From an uncultured Thermoleophilia bacterium (GTDB lineage: Bacteria; Actinomycetota; Thermoleophilia; UBA2241): a stretch of 14,503 nt of DNA. Location: assembly GCA_903912585.1 (NCBI GenBank), contig CAIWHY010000340.1:1-14503 (forward strand), given 5' to 3'. Shown here in pieces: positions 7,380 through 12,980 of this stretch (positions are counted from its first letter, which is position 1; every line of letters starts with the position of its first letter). The notes below the pieces were generated by a model. The model did not search any database and was not told the DNA's origin. It saw only the letters and a list, made by a program, of their open reading frames with translations. Position numbers and translations under genes: made by a program.

Positions 7380-9395
7380 GTGAGCACGGCGACCAGTGGT
7401 GAACTTACCCACGGCGTGACGCCGCAGTGGCGGCCGGGACGGCCCCGGCTGCGGCTTCGTCGGCTGCTGCTCCAGTGGGTGACCAGCGCCCTCGCCCTGT
7501 ACGTCGCGGCGCTGCTGGTGCCCGGCGTCAAGGTCGAGGCCGTCTACGGCGCGCTCCTCGCGGCGGCGCTGATCGCGGTGCTCAACGCCATCCTGCCGCC
7601 GCTCGTCGCGGCGCTGCGCCTCCCCTACATGCTCGCCGCAGGGTTCCTGATCGTCCTTCTGCTCGACGCCTGGATCGTCAAGGTCGCCGCCGACATGTCG
7701 GACCACACGTTCACCATCCCCTCGTACTGGCAGGCGCTGCTCGTCTCGCTCGTGGCGGCCGCCGTCACCGTCGCGCTCGAGGTGGTGCTCGGCACCAACG
7801 ACGACGACGTCTACGGGCTGCGCGTCACGCAGCGCGTCGCCAAGCGTTCCCACGAGCGCGAGGTCACCGACGTGCCGGGGATCATCTACCTCGAGATCGA
7901 CGGCCTCGCGCGCCCCGTGCTGCAGCGCGCCATGCGCGACGGGCACGCGCCCGAGATGGCGCGCTGGGTCACGGACGGCTCGCACCGCCTGGACGAGTGG
8001 GAGACCGACCTCTCCTCGCAGACCGGCGCCTCGCAGGCCGGGCTGCTGATGGGCTCCAACGACGACATCCCGGCCTTCCGCTGGGTCGAGAAGGAGTCAG
8101 GCCGCGTGATGACCTGCTCCGCGCCGCCGGATTGCGCCCTCATCGAGGAGCGGCACTCGAGCGGCCGGGGCCTGCTCGCGGACGGTGGCGCCAGCCGCAG
8201 CAACCTCCTCTCCGGTGAGGCCGACCACGTCATCCTCACGGTGAGCCGCATCGAGGCGGAGAAGCAGGCGAATCCGGGGTATCGGGCCTACCTCGCCGAC
8301 GGCTACAACATCACGCGCACGCTGGTGCTGTTCCTCTATGAGCTGGTCATCGAGTGGACGGCGGCGGCCAAGGCGGCCCGCCGCGACGTGCGCCCCCGGG
8401 GCCACCGCCCGCTCAAGTACAGCCTGGTGCGCGCCGGCCTGGCCGTGTTCGTGCGCGACCTCACGGTGTTCAGCGTCATCAGCGACATGATGAAGGGCGT
8501 GCCGGCGGTGTACGCGTGCTTCGCCGGCTACGACGAGGTCGCCCACCACTCCGGGCTGGAGCGCTCGGACACGATGGAGGTCCTGCGCAAGATCGACCAG
8601 CAGTTCGGGCGCATCGCCAGGGCGCGCGAGTATGCCGCGCGCCCCTACGAGATCGTCGTGCTCTCGGACCACGGCCAGACCCAGGGCGCCACGTTCCTGC
8701 AGCGCAACGGCTACGGCCTCGAGGATCTCGTGGAGCGCAGCCTCACGGGCGGCTCGGTGGCCCCGCTCAAGGGCGGCGACGAGAACGACACCGCCGTCGG
8801 CAAGGCGGTGCGCGAGGCCACCGGACGCAAGGAGAAGGCGGACCCCAAGAGCGAGGTGGGTGAGCGCTCCGTCGTCGTGATGGGCTCCGGCAACCTGGGG
8901 CTCATCTACCTGATGGAGGAGCCGCGGCGGCTGACGCTCGAGGAGATCGAGGAGCGCCACCCCGACCTGCTGCCGGCGCTGCGCGCGCACCCGCACGTCG
9001 GCTGGCTGCTGGTCCGCTCGGCCGAGCACGGCGCCGTGGCGCTCGGCGCCCGCGGCGCCAACTACCTCACCGAGGGCCGCGTCGAGGGCGAGGACCCGCT
9101 GGCGCCGTTCTCGGCCACGGCCGCCCGCCACCTGCTGCGCAGCGACGGCTTCGCGCACGTCGCCGACATCATGGTCAACAGCTTCTACGACGAGCAGATC
9201 GACGAGGGCTGCGCCTTCGAGGAGCTGATCTCGTTCCACGGGGGGATGGGCGGGCCGCAGACCCGGCCGTTCCTGCTGCATCCGGCCCGCCTGCCGGTCC
9301 CTGCCGAGCCGATCGTGGGCGCCGAGGCGGCGCACGACGTGCTCGCCGGATGGCGGCGGGCGCTGCAGGGCGCCGCCGGCTCGCGCGGCGCCTAG
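7380..9395 (+). CDS. Membrane holin-4-type domain fused to alkaline-phosphatase-superfamily phosphodiesterase
   Basis: A 671-residue fusion. Residues about 27-138 carry four hydrophobic segments (roughly 29-47, 56-78, 83-103, 116-137) like the Phage_holin_4_2/superfamily IV small membrane protein, including ALIAVLNAILPPL. From residue 167 an alkaline-phosphatase/nucleotide-pyrophosphatase fold begins: metal ligand in YLEIDGLARPVL (D174), probable nucleophile in SSQTGASQAGLLMGSND (T215), YDEVAHHSG (D385/H389), VVLSDHGQTQGATF (D430/H431) and a late HGG (H620). The catalytic part is membrane-tethered; the side it faces and its substrate (phosphodiester, phospholipid headgroup or polyisoprenyl phosphate) are unknown. 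Start is GTG three bases after the methyltransferase stop, with GGAG inside that gene's end. Its TAG overlaps the stop of the convergent hydrolase gene. Confidence 0.88.
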   Translation: MSTATSGELTHGVTPQWRPGRPRLRLRRLLLQWVTSALALYVAALLVPGVKVEAVYGALLAAALIAVLNAILPPLVAALRLPYMLAAGFLIVLLLDAWIVKVAADMSDHTFTIPSYWQALLVSLVAAAVTVALEVVLGTNDDDVYGLRVTQRVAKRSHEREVTDVPGIIYLEIDGLARPVLQRAMRDGHAPEMARWVTDGSHRLDEWETDLSSQTGASQAGLLMGSNDDIPAFRWVEKESGRVMTCSAPPDCALIEERHSSGRGLLADGGASRSNLLSGEADHVILTVSRIEAEKQANPGYRAYLADGYNITRTLVLFLYELVIEWTAAAKAARRDVRPRGHRPLKYSLVRAGLAVFVRDLTVFSVISDMMKGVPAVYACFAGYDEVAHHSGLERSDTMEVLRKIDQQFGRIARAREYAARPYEIVVLSDHGQTQGATFLQRNGYGLEDLVERSLTGGSVAPLKGGDENDTAVGKAVREATGRKEKADPKSEVGERSVVVMGSGNLGLIYLMEEPRRLTLEEIEERHPDLLPALRAHPHVGWLLVRSAEHGAVALGARGANYLTEGRVEGEDPLAPFSATAARHLLRSDGFAHVADIMVNSFYDEQIDEGCAFEELISFHGGMGGPQTRPFLLHPARLPVPAEPIVGAEAAHDVLAGWRRALQGAAGSRGA

Positions 9396-10195
9396 CCGGC
9401 CGGCGGCTGCGCCCCCGGCAGCACCTCGAACCCCTCTCCGGGCTCGAGCACGCGCACCTCGACCCGCGGGGCGAGGCGCGCCGCGTGGCCGGCGAAGACG
9501 CGCGGGGGCATGGTCCGCCGCCCGCGCCACACCTCGGCGAGCCCGGGCGGGTAGTAAGCGCCCCAGTGGATGGGCACGGCGATGCGCGGCGCGAGCATCG
9601 CGAGCGCCTGCGCCGCGCGCAGCGGGTCGAGGTGGTCCTCCGGCAGCCGCGGCCCCCATCCGTCGATGGGCAGGCAGGCGACGTCGAGCCCCGGCTCGAG
9701 GTCCTTCATGCCGGGGAAGAGGCCGGTGTCGCCGGCGACGTAGATCGACCGCCGTCCGCGGATCACGTACCCCAGGGCCTCGCCCTTGCCGCCGGTCGAG
9801 TGGCGGCGGCCGGAGTGGTCCGCCTTGGTCGCCGCGACGACGAGCGGCCCCACGGCGGTCTCGTCGCCGCGCGTCACGCCCAGGACCCGCCGGAAGCCGC
9901 GCTCGCGCAGGTACGCGACGCCGTGCGCGGGGACCAGGATCACCGGGTCGCCCCTCAGCAGACGCAGCGAGGCGGCGTCGAGGTGGTCGGGATGCAGGTG
10001 CGTGATGAGCACGGCGTCGAGGTCGCGCGTCGCCTCGGCGCCGGGCAGCGGGCCGCGGCGCAGAAGCGGCCCGATCCAGCGGCGCAGCACCGGGTCGGTC
10101 AGCAGGCGCACGCCGTCCATCTCGACGAGCACGGTGCCGTGGCCGACGTAGGTGAGCCGCGGCGCGCCCGCGGCGCCGGGGATCGGCTCGATCAC
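9392..10195 (-). CDS. Metallo-beta-lactamase-fold hydrolase, NAPE-PLD/UlaG-like
   Basis: A 267-residue zinc-type hydrolase of the MBL fold. It shows LTYVGHGTVLVEMDG (14-28), the metal motif THLHPDHLD (H66, H68, D70, H71), KADHSGRRHS (H127), the bridging aspartate in YVAGDTGLF (D156) and the final histidine in PIHWGAYYP (H210). This layout fits the NAPE-PLD/UlaG branch, which acts on phosphodiester or lactone bonds; the substrate is unassigned. The GTG at 10193-10195 is chosen because it lies five bases after the upstream gene's stop and the first beta-strands begin at the normal distance. A longer in-frame reading starting at 10321 would overlap that gene and has an Arg-rich, non-family N-terminus. 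The ribosome binding site is weak (TGAG), consistent with translational coupling. Confidence 0.9.
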   Translation of the reverse strand: MIEPIPGAAGAPRLTYVGHGTVLVEMDGVRLLTDPVLRRWIGPLLRRGPLPGAEATRDLDAVLITHLHPDHLDAASLRLLRGDPVILVPAHGVAYLRERGFRRVLGVTRGDETAVGPLVVAATKADHSGRRHSTGGKGEALGYVIRGRRSIYVAGDTGLFPGMKDLEPGLDVACLPIDGWGPRLPEDHLDPLRAAQALAMLAPRIAVPIHWGAYYPPGLAEVWRGRRTMPPRVFAGHAARLAPRVEVRVLEPGEGFEVLPGAQPPAG

Positions 10196-10200
10196 CGGTC

Positions 10201-10419
10201 TCAGCGCGTCAGCGCCGCCGTGCCGGCTCCGGCGCCGAGTCCGCGCCGCGCCGCCAGCTTCCGCAAGCGGTGCTCCACCAGATGCCCGACCAGGGAGCTC
10301 ACGCCGGCGCCGATGGAGCACCCGACGTGGCCGCCGAGCATCGCTCCGATGGCGCCGCCGGCTGCGCCGCCGATCGTGGCTCCGATGACCCTGCGCTCCT
10401 TGTCTGCCTTGTCTGCCAT
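10201..10419 (-). CDS. Small glycine-zipper protein
   Basis: A 72-residue protein. After a charged start (MADKADKERR), residues 11-47 are a glycine-zipper stretch (GATIGGAAGGAIGAMLGG, then GCSIGAGVSSLVGHLV) of the kind that packs as membrane-inserted helical hairpins, followed by a basic C-terminus. Start is ATG with GAGGGGG nine bases upstream. It lies between the chloride-channel gene (46 bases upstream) and the MBL hydrolase (five bases downstream) on the same strand, so the three form a likely operon. No known function; a membrane stress or channel accessory role is only a guess. Confidence 0.75.
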   Translation of the reverse strand: MADKADKERRVIGATIGGAAGGAIGAMLGGHVGCSIGAGVSSLVGHLVEHRLRKLAARRGLGAGAGTAALTR

Positions 10420-10465
10420 GCCAGTAATCCCCCTCGTCGGTTCTACCGTCGGATCGGAGAAGCGC

Positions 10466-11815
10466 TCATGCGGCCGGCGCCGGCGGCGCTGCGCCGGGCG
10501 GGCCGCCGGCCTCCGTCTTCGTCTGCCGCGCCGCCATGCGCTGCTGAAGCGGCGGCATGGCGATCATCACCGTCGCCACCGCCAGCACGATCAGGGCGAT
10601 GAGGTCCGGCCGGGCGTCCAGCATGAAGGTCGTGAGCAGGACGACCATCAGCGGCGTGCGGAACAAAGCGTACACCGCGCCGCTCATGACTCCGGCGACG
10701 AGGATCGCGATCGGCATGCTCGGAAAGACGATGCCGATCGCCAGGGCCACGCTCACCGAGGCGAAGATCACGGGGAACGTCGGCCCTCCGAGGAAGCCGC
10801 TCTTGAAGCCCACCGACATCAGCGCCAGCTTGCCCAGCGCCATCGCGAGCAGGAGGGCGATGCCGTAGCCGGCCGCGCCCTTGATGACCGTCTGCACCTG
10901 CGTCTCGCCCGAGAACATGACGACCGGCGCGAACACGCCGACGACGCTGAAGATCGCGCCGGCGATGAGCGCGCGCGTCACGACGCGGTCCTTGAGGCGG
11001 CCGAAGAAAGCGGCCGAGACCTTCATGAAGGCCGCCGTGAGGATGGCGAGCGCGAGGCCGAGCAGCGCGAGCGGGACCACGAGGACCGCGTCGACCACGC
11101 GGAAGCTCTGCACCGGCGGCAGGTGCAGGAAGTTGGCGAACCCGGCCTCGTGTAGCAGCAGGAAGACGCCGTAGCCGACGCCGCCGCCGATCAAGGCGGC
11201 CGGGAGGGTGGAGAGGCCCTGCTCTCTGGTCCCGGCGATCTCCGTGCCCAGCACGGCGGTGAACACCGGGTTCTCGAGGAGCCCGTTGTAGCCCGAGGCG
11301 ACGCTGGCGAAGATGAGCTTGGGGCGGCGGTCGGCCGGGATCCTGAACAGGTCGCAGTACATCGCCGCTACCTTGCTGGCGATGTTGCCGATGGCGCCTT
11401 CGGGGCCGAGCACGGCGCCGGAGAACAGCGAGGCGAGCGACGTGGCGACGGTGGCCGGCAGGTCCTTCCACTTCAGCGCCATGACGTCGCCGGTGAGGCT
11501 GTCGAGCATCGAGCCGTCGAGGTTGCTCGGCGCCTTGGCGTACTTCACGAGCAGCCCGACGAGCAGCGAGAAGGGCAGGCAGATGACGGCGAACATCCAG
11601 GCGTGCGCGGTGACGTAGCTGTTGTCCCAGATGAGCTTGTTCAGCCAGTCGTAGAGGACGAACCAGCCCATGACGGCGAACCCGCCGATGAGCGACACCA
11701 CTATGACGTGCAGATACAGGCCGCGCGGATAGTGGGCTTCCGGCGCCGCCTGAGTCTCCTGCCCGGCGTGGGTCTCCGGCGCCGCCGCCGCGTCTTGTGC
11801 TGCTGGGTTCGCCAA
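10466..11815 (-). CDS. ClC-family chloride channel/antiporter, divergent motifs
   Basis: A 449-residue polytopic membrane protein of the ClC family, moving chloride or another anion across the membrane. A cytoplasmic Ala/Glu/His-rich N-terminus (1-30) precedes about ten or more hydrophobic segments. Family landmarks are LGPEGAIG (137-143, with E139 in the gating-glutamate position), LLENPVFTAVLGTEI (179-193, E192 matching the internal proton glutamate of antiporters) and GFLGGPTFP (341-348, the GxFxP region). The first selectivity motif, normally GSGIP, reads LDGSMLD (99-105), and GREGP has become GPEGA, so ion selectivity may differ. There is no CBS domain. The TTG at 11813-11815 is chosen because AAGGAG lies nine bases upstream and the longer open frame upstream looks non-coding and crosses a hairpin. 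A GGGTAGG element lies about 35 bases upstream. Confidence 0.88.
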   Translation of the reverse strand: MANPAAQDAAAAPETHAGQETQAAPEAHYPRGLYLHVIVVSLIGGFAVMGWFVLYDWLNKLIWDNSYVTAHAWMFAVICLPFSLLVGLLVKYAKAPSNLDGSMLDSLTGDVMALKWKDLPATVATSLASLFSGAVLGPEGAIGNIASKVAAMYCDLFRIPADRRPKLIFASVASGYNGLLENPVFTAVLGTEIAGTREQGLSTLPAALIGGGVGYGVFLLLHEAGFANFLHLPPVQSFRVVDAVLVVPLALLGLALAILTAAFMKVSAAFFGRLKDRVVTRALIAGAIFSVVGVFAPVVMFSGETQVQTVIKGAAGYGIALLLAMALGKLALMSVGFKSGFLGGPTFPVIFASVSVALAIGIVFPSMPIAILVAGVMSGAVYALFRTPLMVVLLTTFMLDARPDLIALIVLAVATVMIAMPPLQQRMAARQTKTEAGGPPGAAPPAPAA

Positions 11816-11843
11816 CCGGTCACGCTCCTTAGTCGCGTTCGAG

Positions 11844-11855
11844 GCCAGCCTACCC
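11844..11855 (-). promoter_or_regulatory. GGGTAGGCTGGC element upstream of clc
   Basis: On the minus strand GGGTAGGCTGGC lies 28-40 bases before the TTG start. The same 12-mer with one change occurs before the DUF6325 gene (12875-12886). It could be a -10 region of the sigma-B type (GGGTA), with a loose GGT 17 bases upstream of it. Weak on its own. Confidence 0.25.
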
Positions 11856-11915
11856 AACAGCGGCGCGGAGCCACCGTGGGGCCCCGAGGGCCGCGGGCAG
11901 GCCTCAAACGCGTAA

Positions 11916-11953
11916 CGGCCCGGGAGACAGTGGTTCCACCATCTCCCGGGCCG
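11916..11953 (-). terminator. 12-bp GC-rich hairpin after the SHOCT gene
   Basis: The arms CGGCCCGGGAGA (11916-11927) and TCTCCCGGGCCG (11942-11953) are exact complements around a 14-base loop. The hairpin begins 43 bases past the stop of the minus-strand SHOCT gene and 100 bases before clc. A short TTTG run follows it on the minus strand, but there is no true T-tract. It probably separates the DUF6325-SHOCT unit from the clc unit. Confidence 0.6.
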
Positions 11954-11996
11954 CCTGACACCGCGAGCCACGGCGCGGCGGCGCGACCTCAGCGGA

Positions 11997-12365
11997 TCAA
12001 ATGCCGAGGATCTGCGCCTTCTTGGCCGTGAACTCCTCGTCGGTGAGCAGGCCTTGCTCCTTCAGCGTCGAGAGCTTCTGGATCTGCACGAGCTGGTCGT
12101 CGAGGCCGCCGCCCGCGGGAGCCGCGGCCGGTGCGGGCGCCGCCTGGGCCGCCGCCTGCTGCTGCGCCAGAGCGTCCTGCTGCGTCTGCAGGTCCGCGAT
12201 CTGCTGGTTCTGGGCGGCTTCGGCCTGCTTCTTCTGGCCGCCGCCCATCGCGTTGCTGGTCGCCTTGACGGCCACGGTCGCCGTCCCGGCGACCACCGCC
12301 GTCCTCGCCGCCGTGCCCATCAGGCCGGGGCCGCGACGGCCGGGTCCTCTCCCTCGTCCACGCAT
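11997..12365 (-). CDS. SHOCT-domain protein, second copy
   Basis: A 122-residue protein with the same plan as the protein at 6052-6324. A basic Gly/Arg start (1-14) leads to a short Ala/Val hydrophobic segment (ARTAVVAGTATVAVKAT, about 20-36). Then come a Gln-rich helix (QNQQIADLQTQQDALAQQQ, about 52-70), an Ala/Pro/Gly linker and a C-terminal SHOCT domain (about 88-122: LVQIQKLSTLKEQGLLTDEEFTAKKAQIL). The shared QQI-DLQ-QQ core and domain order indicate that the two are paralogues. Start is ATG with AAGGAAG about eight bases upstream. It is second in a presumed operon, 47 bases after the DUF6325 gene, and is followed by a hairpin. Function unknown; oligomerisation at the membrane is inferred. 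Confidence 0.87.
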   Translation of the reverse strand: MRGRGRGPGRRGPGLMGTAARTAVVAGTATVAVKATSNAMGGGQKKQAEAAQNQQIADLQTQQDALAQQQAAAQAAPAPAAAPAGGGLDDQLVQIQKLSTLKEQGLLTDEEFTAKKAQILGI

Positions 12366-12389
12366 GATCGGACTTCCTTTCGCTGGTCA

Positions 12390-12420
12390 GTCAGACGCCG
12401 GTCAGACGCCGGTCAGCCGA
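12390..12420. repeat. 11-bp tandem repeat at the end of the DUF6325 gene
   Basis: GTCAGACGCCG occurs twice head to tail (12390-12400, 12401-12411) and continues into a partial third unit. It spans the DUF6325 stop codon (12413-12415) and the gap before the SHOCT gene. Probably a slippage-type micro-repeat without coding effect. Confidence 0.6.
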
Positions 12421-12838
12421 TGCCGGCCTGGGCTGCTTCCAGGGCCGCCTCGATGGTCTCCGCCGAAATGTACCCGCGATCGAGAAGCTGGCCGCCGGAG
12501 CCGACGACCGCGTCGCGGAACCTCGAGGACCATACGTTCTCGTACACGAGCAGCCCGGCCGAGCTGTCCGGATCGAGCCCCTCGGCCGCGAAAGCGATGT
12601 CCTCCGCGTTGACGAGATCGCTGACGTCGCCGTCGACGCCTTCGAACGCCGCCGCCACGTCGGCCGGCAGGTCCTCGAGCTCGGCCGCGGCCACGTTGCC
12701 GTCCGCGTCCTTCCTGATGAACACCAGGTCGATGATGTGGATGATGCCCTTGTCGGTGAGCTCGGCCAGCGCCGGCACGATGTCACCGTTGAACTTGTTG
12801 CCTGGGAAGGCGACGACGAGGTACTCGACTGGTCCCAT
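12413..12838 (-). CDS. DUF6325-family protein, second copy
   Basis: A 141-residue acidic protein of the DUF6325 family. It starts MGPVEYLVVAFPGNKF, has ALAELTDKGIIHIIDLVFIRKDADGNV (24-49), an acidic middle (EGVDGDVSDLVNAED) in place of the glycine-zipper stretch of its paralogue at 5523-6017, and a second half DPDSSAGLLVYENVWSSRFRDAV (89-111) ending in an Ala/Glu helix. The shared KDxDGNV turn and the matching second half show common ancestry, but this copy looks wholly soluble. Start is ATG with GAGAGGA about ten bases upstream. It is the first gene of a unit with the SHOCT gene 47 bases downstream, the reverse of the order at 5523-6324. No biochemical role is known to me. Confidence 0.9.
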   Translation of the reverse strand: MGPVEYLVVAFPGNKFNGDIVPALAELTDKGIIHIIDLVFIRKDADGNVAAAELEDLPADVAAAFEGVDGDVSDLVNAEDIAFAAEGLDPDSSAGLLVYENVWSSRFRDAVVGSGGQLLDRGYISAETIEAALEAAQAGIG

Positions 12839-12874
12839 GGCTGGAATCCTCTCCCGGTCTCGGTTTCTGGTGGC

Positions 12875-12886
12875 GCCAACCTACCC
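12875..12886 (-). promoter_or_regulatory. GGGTAGGTTGGC element upstream of DUF6325 gene
   Basis: On the minus strand GGGTAGGTTGGC lies 36-48 bases before the ATG. It differs at one base from the element before clc. A GCAT sits 16 bases upstream of the GGGTAG, so the pair partly fits the sigma-B pattern (GNNT, 14-16 bases, GGGTAY) except for the last base. Confidence 0.3.
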
Positions 12887-12980
12887 ACTAAGCCCATGAG
12901 TGATGCCGTCCCGAGAAGCAAGGCGTTCAAACTCAGCCCGCCGCAGCAGACTGGACGCGGGGCCCTGAGTCCCGCGGCCC

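Noticed and set aside
7380..7800. Prophage remnant suggested by the holin-like domain
   Set aside because: No other phage genes are nearby, and the domain is fused in frame to a housekeeping-type enzyme; this superfamily is common in ordinary actinobacterial membrane proteins.
8097..9659. 520-codon minus-strand open frame
   Set aside because: It is antisense to the holin/phosphodiesterase gene, Ala/Arg/His-rich and without family motifs.
10196..10321. N-terminal extension of the MBL hydrolase to 10321
   Set aside because: It would overlap the glycine-zipper gene in another frame and adds an Arg-rich stretch foreign to the family. The GTG at 10195 fits better.
9350..11155. 601-codon plus-strand open frame
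   Set aside because: It is Arg/His/Asp/Gly-rich low-complexity translation lying antisense to the MBL, glycine-zipper and ClC genes, which have clear family motifs. It is a GC-content artefact.
11816..11971. N-terminal extension of the ClC gene to 11971
   Set aside because: The extension reads through the 11916-11953 hairpin and has no ribosome binding site. The TTG at 11815 has AAGGAG at good spacing.
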